From NCBI GenBank assembly GCA_000482145.1, contig AUXH01000109.1, positions 1 through 40,473 on the forward strand: a DNA stretch of 40,473 bases, in the 5' to 3' direction. Shown here in pieces: positions 8,493 to 17,259 of the stretch; position 1 is the stretch's first letter; every line of letters starts with the position of its first letter. The notes beneath the pieces are model-generated. The model ran no database searches. It was not told where the DNA came from and worked only from the letters and a program-made list of their open reading frames with translations. Origin of the DNA: Strigomonas culicis. Lineage: Eukaryota > Euglenozoa > Kinetoplastea > Trypanosomatida > Trypanosomatidae. The translations under genes and the position numbers were made by a program.

Positions 8493-10280
8493 CTAAAAAT
8501 CAAGATAGCACTCATCCTGTGCATCGAAGGGCCGGTGGCGGCCGAGCAGCTCCATCACGACCCGGTACCCCTCCGCCCGTATCGCCTTGTGCAGCCGCAC
8601 AGCGCCACCCCCACCCTCCGCCGCTGCCACCGACGCGGGGCCAGCGGGGGCGGGGGTGAGACCGCCCGGCCGTGACCGTTTCGCGGCGGCCGGCGGCGGG
8701 CCGGCCACACGACCCGCGTCGTCGTCGCCGCCGCCGCCGTCGGCCACCTCCACGTCAATCAAGAAGTCGTCGTTGTCGCTGTCGCCGCCGGCGCTGTCGC
8801 CGCTGGCGCTCCCCGCGCGGCCGGCGGTGCCGAGCAGCTGCGCGCGCTGTGCGCCCTCCGGCGTGCGGTGCTGACGCCGCGCGAGCATCACGGACATGCT
8901 CTGCGGCACGAGCGTCACCTCGCGGTGGGCGCGCGCGTGGGCGTCCAGCGCCTGCAGGCTGTGGAAGCCGTACTGCGCCGCGATGCCCTTGGCCGACCCC
9001 TTGCGCGCCTCGCGGGTCGGTGGCGGCGACGGCGGCGGCGGCGCCGTGGGGGCGGCGGTGGCCTGCGCCTCGGCCTGCGCCGCCGCGCCCTTCTCCCAGT
9101 AGTCCGCCATGGCCGCCAGCAGGGGCTCCACGACGCGCTGGCGCCAGTACGGGTGGTACACGGGCAGCCACGCCTCGCCGACCTCGTCCTGCTGCAGCAG
9201 CGCGCGGCAGAGGGCCGCCATGGACAGCGTCACCTCGAGGTCCTCCGTCGTCGTGATGATGACCTGGTCGCCGACGGAGGGGACGAAGAAGGGCGCGAGC
9301 TCCTCCGGTGGCAGCAGGTACCGCACGTAGAAGAGCGCGAGGGCGCGGCACAGCCGGCGCGGGTGCCGCACGAAGTGCTGCAGCAGGTCCACCGGCGTCA
9401 GCGCGTAGGACAGGCAGAGGCCGAGGGCCAGCAGGAAGGGGCTCGGCGCCCCCTCGTTGTTCAGCACACCCGCGTAGTGCACCTCGCGCTCCGCGTAGTG
9501 CAGCAGCGCGCGGACGCAGCGCTGGTGCTCCTCCTCGGCGGTGCGCAGCCGCGGCGCCGGCGCCGCGCCGTCGCGCGCGTCGTAGGCCTTCAGCACCGCG
9601 TCCGGCAGCTGCCGCGCCTGCAGCGCGGCCTGCATGTCGTCCCAGAGGTCGCCGCTGAGGTTCGCGTGCGCGCGGACTGTCTCGCGCATGTTGCCGATGG
9701 CGGCCAGCGTCAGCCTCTGCCCGCGCGCGGTCGCGCGGACGTAGGGCAGCAGCTGGCAGCCGTGCGGGAGCGCGATGGTGCCGCTGCGCAGGGCGAGGAG
9801 GTGGATCTGCGCGGCGACGCGGGAGTCCGTGAGGTACAGCAGGTGTGCCTGCTGCTGCGCGGCCACCTCAGCCGCGAGCCCGGGGGCCGCGAAAACGGTC
9901 TGCACGGACAGGGGAATGGACTGCTTCTCCTCCGCCGTGAGCGCGGCGGCCGGCCGCAGCTCCACCCAGGTCAGCGCCGCCGGCGCCTCCGGCACCCTGC
10001 CGCCCGTCGCGAGGCTACCGCTGTGGTAGCAGGACTGGAAGAGGGGCACCGGCGCGTTGGCGGGGGCCGCGGTGAAGTAGCTCGGCGCGCACCCCTGCGG
10101 CAGGCGCGCGAGGCAGCGCCGCGTGGTGGGGCTGCAGAGCGCGTGCAGCGCGCGCTGGAAGGCCAGCAGCGCGGCGGGCGCGACGGGGAGCGCCGGCTCC
10201 TCCCGCTGCGCCACCTCCGCGGCTCGGTCGTTCGGCACGAGCAACACGAACTCAGGGCCGCAGAAGACGTGGGGCTCCAT
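8493..10280 (-). CDS. PRP38-domain protein, probable splicing factor
   Basis: A 595-residue protein. Residues about 205-390 resemble the PRP38 domain. NLSGDLWDDMQAALQARQL is followed by NNEGAPSPFLLALGLCLSYALTP, then RALALFYVRYLLPPEEL, which parallels the family's S-P-x-IRALGF-Y-RY-PP-L pattern, and by AALCRALLQQDEVGEAWLPVYHP, which parallels the region ending in P-x-P. Prp38 is a U4/U6.U5 tri-snRNP protein needed for spliceosome activation. In trypanosomatids it would serve trans-splicing. The first 200 residues and the acidic, Ala/Gly-rich C-terminal 200 residues are not recognised. The start was set at the ATG at 10280; an in-frame GTG lies five codons upstream. The match is divergent and a profile search would be needed to confirm it. 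Confidence 0.6.
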   Translation of the reverse strand: MEPHVFCGPEFVLLVPNDRAAEVAQREEPALPVAPAALLAFQRALHALCSPTTRRCLARLPQGCAPSYFTAAPANAPVPLFQSCYHSGSLATGGRVPEAPAALTWVELRPAAALTAEEKQSIPLSVQTVFAAPGLAAEVAAQQQAHLLYLTDSRVAAQIHLLALRSGTIALPHGCQLLPYVRATARGQRLTLAAIGNMRETVRAHANLSGDLWDDMQAALQARQLPDAVLKAYDARDGAAPAPRLRTAEEEHQRCVRALLHYAEREVHYAGVLNNEGAPSPFLLALGLCLSYALTPVDLLQHFVRHPRRLCRALALFYVRYLLPPEELAPFFVPSVGDQVIITTTEDLEVTLSMAALCRALLQQDEVGEAWLPVYHPYWRQRVVEPLLAAMADYWEKGAAAQAEAQATAAPTAPPPPSPPPTREARKGSAKGIAAQYGFHSLQALDAHARAHREVTLVPQSMSVMLARRQHRTPEGAQRAQLLGTAGRAGSASGDSAGGDSDNDDFLIDVEVADGGGGDDDAGRVAGPPPAAAKRSRPGGLTPAPAGPASVAAAEGGGGAVRLHKAIRAEGYRVVMELLGRHRPFDAQDECYLDF

Positions 10281-10855
10281 GGTGGGCACAGACACGCCAC
10301 AGCGGCAGAGAGAGTCAAAGGGGGAAAAAAAATCTACTAGTTAGCCAATGAGCTCAATTTTTGTTTTGTTGTTGTTGTTTCAAAGAAATGTTTATCGAGA
10401 GAGAAAGGGGGGATGAAAAGGAAAACTGACCGATACGACAAAGCGAAACACATATTTTGCTTTCCTTTTTCATTGTTTTTTTTTTCTTTTTTTTGTTGTT
10501 CTGACCAGTAGAAAGAAAGAAAAGGCAGAGTATAATGTAGACAAAGTAATAAGAATTAAAGTATTACGCACGTGTGCGTTATATTACTGTACATACTCAA
10601 TGAATCGCCACCAACAACAAAAAAAAAGGATCATATGCATTTTGGAAAAGAAAAAAAGGGAAAATAAACGACCACCATATTCTGCTTCTGTCATCTGGAA
10701 GAACTAACACAAACACTATAACAACAAGGAACAACAGAAGGAAAGAAAAAGAGTAACCACAGCATACATAAACAACTATGTTTTATGTATGTGTATGTTT
10801 GTTGATACCACTTTTAGTTTTCATTCTTCTCTGTAGATGTGCTCGTTCAGTCTGT
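10281..10855. other. Intergenic spacer, no gene seen
   Basis: AT-rich, with several A- and purine-rich runs on the plus strand, so pyrimidine tracts on the coding strand. It holds the PRP38-gene leader and the 3' UTR of the PPP4R2-like gene. No credible frame or RNA gene was seen. Confidence 0.55.
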
Positions 10856-11641
10856 CTACACCGCAGGGATGGTATCGGCAGGGTTGAAGGAGCACATGAC
10901 CAGCAGGCAGCGCCGCAGCGACGCCTGTAGGGCGCCGCCGCGCAGCTGCCCGGTCGCGGTCGTGTGGAATTCGCCCGGCCGCTCCAGCAGCTCCAGGAGC
11001 CGCTGGATGGTGAAGGGTGCCCACTCCATGAGCGCCAGCTGGGCGAGCAGGTACTCATTCTCCTCCGCAAAGCTCTCCGGCGTGCCCGCCGGCGGCGTCG
11101 GCGGCACGGTCCGCGGCGCGGCGTCATCCGTCGTGCTCGTCGCGCCTGTCCGCGGTATCATGCCGGAGGTCTTGGCGGTCCGGTTGGCGCCGGTGCTCGC
11201 GGCCGCGTCTGACTTGGCGCCGTCGGCGGCCGCCAGCGGCTCGCCCTTGTGCTGCTCCACGTAGGCCGCGTACTCCAGTGCATAGTGCGTCGCGGCGACG
11301 CGCAGCACCTTCTCCAGGATGCCTTTCAGCCGCGGCAGCAGCTCTGTCTGCCACAGCGCGCTGCCGCCGCCCTTGCCGGCCGCGCTGCCCACAGCGAACT
11401 GGCCGGACGCACGCGGCGACACGAGTGCCGCGCTCGCGGGCGGCGGCAGCTCCTTCAGCAAACACATCTGCTGCTGTTGCAGGAACTCCTGCTCCTCCTG
11501 TGTCAGCCCAAAATCGATGGCGGCCGTGGGAGCGGGCGTCGCCGCGGGGTCGGGCGCGGTGCGCGGCGAGCTGCCCGGGTGCTCCTCGTCCTTACCAGCG
11601 ACGGCGCTGTTAGGGCGACTCGAAGACTTCTTGGGCGGCAT
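10856..11641 (-). CDS. PPP4R2-like phosphatase regulatory subunit
   Basis: A 261-residue protein. Residues 208-222 read APFTIQRLLELLERP and are followed by LRRCLLVMCSFNP (242-254). This is the signature of the protein phosphatase 4 regulatory subunit 2 family, in which PFTIQRL-ELL precedes a short variable loop and a hydrophobic helix. An earlier helix (WQTELLPRLKGILEKVLR, 97-114) fits the family's N-terminal segment. The linker between them (130-185) is low-complexity. PPP4R2 proteins hold the PP4 catalytic subunit with R3 for DNA-damage and centrosome functions in other eukaryotes. A PP2A-type catalytic subunit is encoded two genes upstream (13204-14157), but that enzyme reads as PP2A, so partnership is not implied. 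The start is the ATG at 11641, followed by a basic PPKKSSSRP segment. Confidence 0.72.
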   Translation of the reverse strand: MPPKKSSSRPNSAVAGKDEEHPGSSPRTAPDPAATPAPTAAIDFGLTQEEQEFLQQQQMCLLKELPPPASAALVSPRASGQFAVGSAAGKGGGSALWQTELLPRLKGILEKVLRVAATHYALEYAAYVEQHKGEPLAAADGAKSDAAASTGANRTAKTSGMIPRTGATSTTDDAAPRTVPPTPPAGTPESFAEENEYLLAQLALMEWAPFTIQRLLELLERPGEFHTTATGQLRGGALQASLRRCLLVMCSFNPADTIPAV

Positions 11642-12087
11642 GAAGAGAAACCAGCAAAGGGGGTGGAAGTGAAGGGAGAGAGTAGCTAAAAGGAAAAAAA
11701 AAGATCTATGGAAAGGGGTAGCTAAAAGGGAAAAGAGTTGAAAGAAGAGACGTTGAACACACGGCTAAAAAAAAAAATGGACGAGAGAGGCAGGGTTGCA
11801 CGCTTCTCTCATTCCTATAAATGAGTAGTAATTAGTGGCACGGTGGTGTTTGCAACAACACGTCGTGAGAGCCCTCCTAATAGCTTGTCCTACACTTATG
11901 TTTATCCGTCAAGAGATGCTTATTATTATAATGCGATGGATGCATTTTAGAAGTTGATAGCCAACGTAAGTTTACAAAAGGAAAAAGAAAAAGATGAAGT
12001 CATCGCGATTAAGAATCTTTTTCTCAAATTCGATGCTGCCAGCGGAAGAAGAGGAGGAAAGAGGGTGGGGGAGAAGGGTGCCGTGCG
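11642..12087. other. Intergenic spacer, no gene seen
   Basis: AT-rich. Coding-strand pyrimidine runs at about 11693-11702 and 11768-11778 are candidate splice-acceptor tracts for the PPP4R2-like gene. No supported gene. Confidence 0.5.
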
Positions 12088-12345
12088 CTACCGCCGCCGC
12101 GCCGGCGTCGGGGTCTGTGCGGCGTGGATGGCAGGCATGGATCCCACGACCGGCACACTATAGGGCACTAGGTCGTCCGCCAGGTCGATGTGTGAGAGAA
12201 TCATGCGGCGGCAGCAGTATCGCTCAAGGCGCAGCGCCTCCAGCGCCTCCGCCTCCGTGTAGTCCTCATCGAGTAGCAGCAGGTACTGCTCGTAGAGGTT
12301 ACCTATGACTTTGCCACAAGAATAACAACGCACCGGAATGATCAT
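12088..12345 (-). CDS. RPB10: RNA polymerase subunit RPB10 (RPABC5)
   Basis: An 85-residue protein beginning [16 protein letters not shown], with CYSC (C7, C10) and ERYCCRRM (C44, C45). These four cysteines are the zinc-binding set of the RPB10 / RpoN subunit shared by nuclear RNA polymerases I, II and [24 protein letters not shown] matches the family closely. The usual protein is about 65-75 residues; here there is a C-terminal extension ([21 protein letters not shown]) of roughly 15-20 residues. The start is certain because the family always begins MI(I/V)P. A strong (TC)n acceptor tract lies about 90 bases upstream. Confidence 0.95.
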   Translation of the reverse strand: MIIPVRCYSCGKVIGNLYEQYLLLLDEDYTEAEALEALRLERYCCRRMILSHIDLADDLVPYSVPVVGSMPAIHAAQTPTPARRR

Positions 12346-12450
12346 CGGGAAAAGACAGGAAAGAACAAAAAAAAAAACTGTGATGCGGATGATGGAGCTA
12401 CACAACAAGTGGTAGTGCAAGGCAGTACAGTGGCTACTAGTGATGCGGTG

Positions 12451-12486
<36 letters not shown>

Positions 12487-13203
12487 AATTTCTACGTTGC
12501 TAATATAAATATATATGCAGTAGCATACAGTGAAATAGTGCTTCAAAGGAAAAGAGCGAAAGAAATGTGTGCAAAAAACATAGTTTAATGAATGAATGAA
12601 CAAAAAGGGGGAAAAAAACACACACAACACGCCAACAACCGCCATGTGATGAACCGTACGTTCAACAAGAACCAATAAAAACAATAATAGTAAAGGAGTG
12701 AAGAAAAAGAAACACCTCTCTCCTAGTGGCAAATCACGGCTGCGATGTCCAGAAAGTGCAGCATAATCACCACGAGTATCTCGCTTTCTTTTTTTATTAT
12801 CTTTTTCTCTATGAGTTGCAGTACATTCAGCAATCACCTGCATGAATAGGTAAAACAACGACGACGATAAGTCGGTGCAGACAAAAGAAGGTAAACAACA
12901 CCCAAAAAGGGAGAAAAAGAGACAGAGAGAACCACTCGTTGACAGGGAAATAAAAAACGAGTGAGAGTGAGTACGTCCGTGTGTAACAACAGTCCTGTAC
13001 AAAGCGAAAGAGAATAATAACAATAATAATAAAAACAGCAACAACAAAAAAATCTATATATTCACCATGTATTCTCTCGCGTGCACACACATCCCTTTTC
13101 CATCTCTCTATCATTTTTTTTTTTTGAGGTTGTAGATGTTGTTATACTTGAGGCTTCTCTCTTTTGTTTTTCCTCGACCCCTTCTTTTTTTTTCTACCCT
13201 CCC
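12346..13203. other. Long intergenic spacer, no gene seen
   Basis: At 858 bases this is the longest spacer. It holds the RPB10 leader and (CT)n tract, AT-rich sequence with further purine-rich runs around 12900-12940, and the PP2A 3' UTR with T-rich runs at 13111-13125 and 13188-13195. Hydrophobic short frames here come from pyrimidine-rich DNA and were not called. Confidence 0.55.
12437..12484 (-). promoter_or_regulatory. (TC)n polypyrimidine tract and acceptor of RPB10
   Basis: On the plus strand an (AG) dinucleotide run of about 15 units spans 12454-12484, giving an uninterrupted (CT)n tract on the coding strand. The first AG after it is at 12438-12437 (CATCACTAG). It would give a leader of about 91 bases to the ATG at 12345. 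This is a particularly clear trans-splicing signal. Confidence 0.6.
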
Positions 13204-14157
13204 TTACAAGAAGTAGTCCGGCGTCTTCTTGGACACCTGCGCCTCGCCACGCCGCGGGGCGGGGTCGAACTGGAAGAAGCACTTATTCATGTGCTCGTCC
13301 AGCTCCAGCAGCCCCGCGAGGTTGCCGCAGCGGTAGCAGTAGTTGGGCGCGCTGAAGATGGTGACAAGCTTCTCCTGATGCGTCCAGCTGTACCCGTCCA
13401 TCACGAGCTGGTGCGCGCGCGCGATGGTCTTGAGTGAGTTGTTGTGGCAGAACTGCTCCGTGATGTCGCCGCCGAAGGTGAACCCCGCGCCGCGCGGGCT
13501 GACGCCCCAGCCGTCGCGGTCCTCCGGGTCGGACCACAGCAGGTCGCACATGGGGCCCTCGTGTGGCACTTCCTGCACCCGCTCGAGGCTGCGGATGTGG
13601 GAGAGCGCGTCCAGCGTCGGGCTGAGGCCGCCGTGCAGGCAGAAAATTTCGTTCTCCACCACCGCCGTCAGCGGCAGGTAGTCGAACAGGTCGGTGAAGA
13701 GCTTCCAGACGTTTGCGCTCCCGTACTTGCGGACGCACTCATCGTAGAAGCCATACACCTGCGTGATCTGCCGCGACTCGTGGTTACCGCGTAGGATGTG
13801 CAGCCGCTCTGGGTAGCGGATCTTGTACAGCAGCAGCAGCGTGACCGTCTCCACGCTGTAGTAGCCGCGGTCGACGTAGTCGCCCATGAAGAGGTAGTTC
13901 GTGTCTGGCGGCAGGCCGCCGATCTTGAAGAGCTCCAGGAGGTCGTGGAACTGCCCGTGGACGTCGCCGCAGACGGTGATGGGCGCCCGCACGGGATGGA
14001 CGTTGCTCTCCTTCTGTAGTACCTCCTTTCCCTTCTCGCAGATCTTGGCCACCTGCTGCTCACTCAGCGGCTTGCACTGGATAACTGTGCTGATCATCTC
14101 CTCCACGTCGAACTTGGAGGGTTCGCCGGCGGAGGGGACGGGAGAGGAGAGGGACAT
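13204..14157 (-). CDS. PP2A catalytic subunit
   Basis: A 317-residue serine/threonine phosphatase. The metal and catalytic motifs are intact: GDVHG (64-68), GDYVDRG (92-98) and GNHE (124-127). The segment after [27 protein letters not shown], and the C-terminus ending TPDYFL identify it as PP2A itself rather than PP4, PP6 or PP1. The TPDYFL tail is the one that is carboxymethylated and phosphorylated in other eukaryotes to control holoenzyme assembly. The length matches the family (about 309), with a slightly longer N-terminus. The start at 14157 was preferred because upstream in-frame codons read as hydrophobic leader sequence. Two other genes in the window encode PP2A-network proteins: the TAP42-like gene (33460-34791) and the PPP4R2-like gene (10856-11641). 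Confidence 0.96.
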   Translation of the reverse strand: MSLSSPVPSAGEPSKFDVEEMISTVIQCKPLSEQQVAKICEKGKEVLQKESNVHPVRAPITVCGDVHGQFHDLLELFKIGGLPPDTNYLFMGDYVDRGYYSVETVTLLLLYKIRYPERLHILRGNHESRQITQVYGFYDECVRKYGSANVWKLFTDLFDYLPLTAVVENEIFCLHGGLSPTLDALSHIRSLERVQEVPHEGPMCDLLWSDPEDRDGWGVSPRGAGFTFGGDITEQFCHNNSLKTIARAHQLVMDGYSWTHQEKLVTIFSAPNYCYRCGNLAGLLELDEHMNKCFFQFDPAPRRGEAQVSKKTPDYFL

Positions 14158-14948
14158 GATGGGATGGCGGCGCTGGAGGCCACTAACGAAGTGAAGAAGA
14201 AAAAGAAACGGAAAGAATCTCACTCTATTAAAAAAAAAAGAGGAAAACGAGGAAACTATCTCGAGTCCGTAGAATGTGTCTGTAGTCTTATTCTAGAATT
14301 ATATGTACTTAGTCAATTAGTTTTTTTTAAAAAGAAAAAAGGTAGAGAAAGAATCCGTAGTTCTACTAACTGTATATGCTGCAACACGGTCAGTGGTGCG
14401 GAAAGAGAGAAAGAGAGCGCGATAAAGAGAGAGGAAACGCGAGGAGATGCTACTAAGAGATGGCACGGTATCGTGTAGCTGCTGGTGCTGGTGCGGCGGC
14501 GTTTCGCCACGGCCCTCACTGTATGATTGAATGGCATACGGTTGAACGAGCAAAGAGAATTTGAGAGTCAATTCTTAAAGAAAGTGAATAAACAGTTTCC
14601 AAGTGACCTCCGTCCAGTTGAGATATATATATAGAAATTTCGAATGGCGAAAATTTTAAAAAAAAAAGAATCGTTTTGTGTTCTCTTGTAGGTCATTGTG
14701 CCTGTGTGTATGTACGCATGCATACGTATCGCATAATAAGAACAAGCACTGTATTTTCAATAATAAAAACAATGAATGCCGGCACACAGAAGGGGAAGAC
14801 CTCCTACGTGTTTTTTTCTTGTTTTAGAATTGTGGATTGTATCTCCTCGTTACTCCATCCATTCATGTCAGTCTCTTTTTTGCTTGTTTCTTTTTTTCGT
14901 ATTGTTCGTCTGGGCATCGTATTCGTGTCTTTCTTCCTCTTTGCCACG
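14158..14948. other. Intergenic spacer, no gene seen
   Basis: AT-rich 791-base spacer between PP2A and the first PLAC8 gene, with the PP2A leader and purine/pyrimidine runs. A T-rich stretch at about 14811-14945 abuts the PLAC8 stop codon and is presumably 3' UTR. No supported gene. Confidence 0.5.
14225..14250 (-). promoter_or_regulatory. Probable spliced-leader acceptor of the PP2A gene
   Basis: On the coding strand a C/T-rich stretch and a T run (14250-14230) are followed by the first AG at 14226-14225. It would give a leader of about 67 bases before the ATG at 14157. Confidence 0.5.
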
Positions 14949-15566
14949 CTACACAATCTGCTGCACCGCTGGCTGCGCCGCCGCGGACAGCTCCCGCTGC
15001 TCGTCACTGGACAGCATGATGTAGCCCGCGTAGTCGCCACGGACCGCCAGCTCGCGCTGCACCTGGCACAGCACGCAGGGGGCGCAGAAAAAGGAGAGGA
15101 AGATGTCGGAGACAAACTCGCCGCAGGCGGGGAACACCTCGCGCGCGCGCTCCTCTTCGTTCAGGTCGTCCTGGTCCATGTGGATGTTGTATCGCCGGCG
15201 CACGTCACGGCGCAGCGTGAAAACAAACACGTTTGCGACCGCAGATAAGCCCTCGAGGCCCTCCACCGCGCTCAGGAGTGTCGAGACGACAAGGCAGCCA
15301 AACAGCGGCCAGTGCATCTTGTTCGTCCGCTCGTGGTAGACCTTGTTGTACAGCTGTGACACGGCACAGGAGCTGCAGAAGGTCACATCGATACACGGCC
15401 TCCAGCCGTGCGCCATGCAGTCGAAGACGCCCGTCGTCCACGTGCTGCGCTGCGGCAGCACAGACACGTGCACATCCCCGCGGTGGGCAGCGCCCACTGC
15501 GGTGGTCTCTGTGCCCACGTAGTCCTTCACGGGGTCCTCGATGAGTGCAGCTTTCTGGTCCGTCAT
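14949..15566 (-). CDS. PLAC8-family membrane protein, copy 1
   Basis: A 205-residue cysteine-rich protein. FDCMAHGWRPCIDVTFCSSC near residue 50 and CAPCVLCQVQRELAVRG near residue 170 are the conserved cysteine clusters of the PLAC8 family. Between them MHWPLFGCLVVSTLL is hydrophobic. Family members are small membrane proteins linked in plants to organ size and cadmium handling; the role in trypanosomatids is not known to me, though several are annotated there as ama1-like. Start is MTDQKAAL at 15566, identical in the neighbouring copy. The second copy (16297-16914) differs at about 11 of 205 residues, all in two patches (22-29 and about 96-115) and one near the end. Codon composition is less GC-rich than in the neighbouring genes. 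Confidence 0.8.
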   Translation of the reverse strand: MTDQKAALIEDPVKDYVGTETTAVGAAHRGDVHVSVLPQRSTWTTGVFDCMAHGWRPCIDVTFCSSCAVSQLYNKVYHERTNKMHWPLFGCLVVSTLLSAVEGLEGLSAVANVFVFTLRRDVRRRYNIHMDQDDLNEEERAREVFPACGEFVSDIFLSFFCAPCVLCQVQRELAVRGDYAGYIMLSSDEQRELSAAAQPAVQQIV

Positions 15567-16296
15567 GATGGATGTGCTTGTGGTGTTCTGTTCGTTTTTG
15601 ATTTCAACGTCTTTGAGTTGGAAAGAGACTTTCAGCGTTAATGATCTTTCGTTTAGAAAGGGCAAGAAGAAAGAGAGTAAAGAAAGAAATCATACTGGAA
15701 ACGTACATAGCACGCTGCGGTGTCGCTTTCTTCGTTCGGCAATGTCTTTTTTTTTTTAGAGGGCATCACATGCGCGCAAGCCCTTGGCTACTAGCCCCTT
15801 TGGAGTCTGTTGTCTCATTATTATTTGTAGACAAAACTCTTAAATCCACAATCGCGAATTGTCACACTTCGTTATTCATGGTCCAGTATCAACACTGGAG
15901 TTTTTTTGATTTCTTCACCGCTAAATAGATTTGTGCATGTTGTGAGAGTAGTTTTTTTTTTAAAAAAAAAGAGTTCTTACAAAGAGAACGCTGCAAAATG
16001 GAGAGGTCAGCAAAGAGTTTACATAGGTTATGCATCCCTGTCCCTGTCCCGTGTATTCATACACCGCAATACATACACACGGTGCACGGGATGAGCCATT
16101 CCCTGTGTAAAAGAGAAAAAAAAGCAACAAAAGTAAGAAACGAAAGATACTCACGTCACATGAGCACGATCTAATAAAAGCATGCAGGTACACGTAACAA
16201 AAGACAACCCCAAGCCGCATACATAGAGAATTACGAAAGGCGGTCATGATTACTATGTGTGAGCGCTGCGCTTGTGTTCTCTTCCTCTTTGCCACG
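15567..16296. other. Spacer between the two PLAC8 genes, no gene seen
   Basis: AT-rich, 730 bases. Contains a T9-A9 palindrome at 15952-15970. The two PLAC8 copies share almost nothing outside the coding region except about 15 bases after the stop codon, so this spacer is not part of the duplicated unit. Confidence 0.55.
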
Positions 16297-16914
16297 CTAC
16301 ACAATCTGCTGCACCTCTGGCTGCGCCGCCGCGGACAGCTCCCGCTGCTCGTCGCTGGACAGCATGATGTAGCCCGCGTAGTCGCCACGGACCGCCAGCT
16401 CGCGCTGCACCTGGCACAGCACGCAGGGGGCGCAGAAAAAGGAGAGGAAGATGTCGGAGACAAACTCGCCGCAGGCGGGGAACACCTCGCGCGCGCGCTC
16501 CTCTTCGTTCAGGTCGTCCTGGTCCATGTGGATGTTGTATCGCCGGCGCACGTCACGGCGCAGCGTGAAAACAAACACGTTAGTGACCGCAGAAAAACCC
16601 CCGAGGCCCTCCACCGAGTTCAGGAGACTCGAGACGACAAGGCAGCCAAACAGCGGCCAGTGCATCTTGTTCGTCCGCTCGTGGTAGACCTTGTTGTACA
16701 GCTGTGACACGGCACAGGAGCTGCAGAAGGTCACATCGATACACGGCCTCCAGCCGTGCGCCATGCAGTCGAAGACGCCCGTCGTCCACGTGCTGCGCTG
16801 CGGCAGCACAGACACGTGCACATCCCCGTGGAGGACAGCGCCCACTGCGGCGGTCTCTGTGCCCACGTAGTCCTTCACGGGGTCCTCGATGAGTGCAGCT
16901 TTCTGGTCCGTCAT
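16297..16914 (-). CDS. PLAC8-family membrane protein, copy 2
   Basis: A 205-residue paralogue of the gene at 14949-15566, about 95% identical, with the same cysteine clusters. It is encoded upstream of copy 1 in the direction of transcription. Differences fall in two patches: residues 22-29, where VGAVLHGD replaces VGAAHRGD, and the hydrophobic middle, where SSLLNSVEGLGGFSAVTNV replaces STLLSAVEGLEGLSAVANV; there is also A to E near the C-terminus. The rest is identical even at the DNA level over long runs, suggesting recent duplication or continuing gene conversion. The start is ATG at 16914. The function is unassigned, as for copy 1. Confidence 0.8.
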   Translation of the reverse strand: MTDQKAALIEDPVKDYVGTETAAVGAVLHGDVHVSVLPQRSTWTTGVFDCMAHGWRPCIDVTFCSSCAVSQLYNKVYHERTNKMHWPLFGCLVVSSLLNSVEGLGGFSAVTNVFVFTLRRDVRRRYNIHMDQDDLNEEERAREVFPACGEFVSDIFLSFFCAPCVLCQVQRELAVRGDYAGYIMLSSDEQRELSAAAQPEVQQIV

Positions 16915-17259
16915 GATGGCTGTGTTCGTTGTAAATGAATTGTAAATGGTTGGATTGTTTTTGTTGGTGTTGGTGGTGGTGGTGCTTGTTTGTTTGTTTT
17001 CGTTACTCTTGTTGATGTGGAGAATACTCTATGCAATCAAAAAAAAAAGAAGAGAGAGACAGAGAAAGAGAGACAGAGACATGGAGAGAAAAGAGGTGCA
17101 GAGAGATATGCCTATTCTCAGATTTGCCGCATGGACGGAAGTGGCAATCCGAATCCTCATAGACTTGAAAAGAAGAAAGCAGAAAGATTCACAAAGCAAC
17201 AGGGAACAACACCTACGCCTCTGAGGAACCGGCAGCACGCCCACACACCAACGGTCGAG
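16915..17259. other. Intergenic spacer, no gene seen
   Basis: Contains a coding-strand pyrimidine tract at about 17041-17098, the probable acceptor region of PLAC8 copy 2, and the SLX1 3' UTR. No supported gene. Confidence 0.5.

Noticed and set aside
12827..13114. Hydrophobic minus-strand frame in the RPB10-PP2A spacer
   Set aside because: The hydrophobicity comes from pyrimidine-rich DNA; there is no codon bias like that of real genes and no domain.
13204..14157. PP4 catalytic subunit as the identity of the phosphatase, given the nearby PPP4R2-like gene
   Set aside because: The TPDYFL tail and [19 protein letters not shown] segment are those of PP2A.
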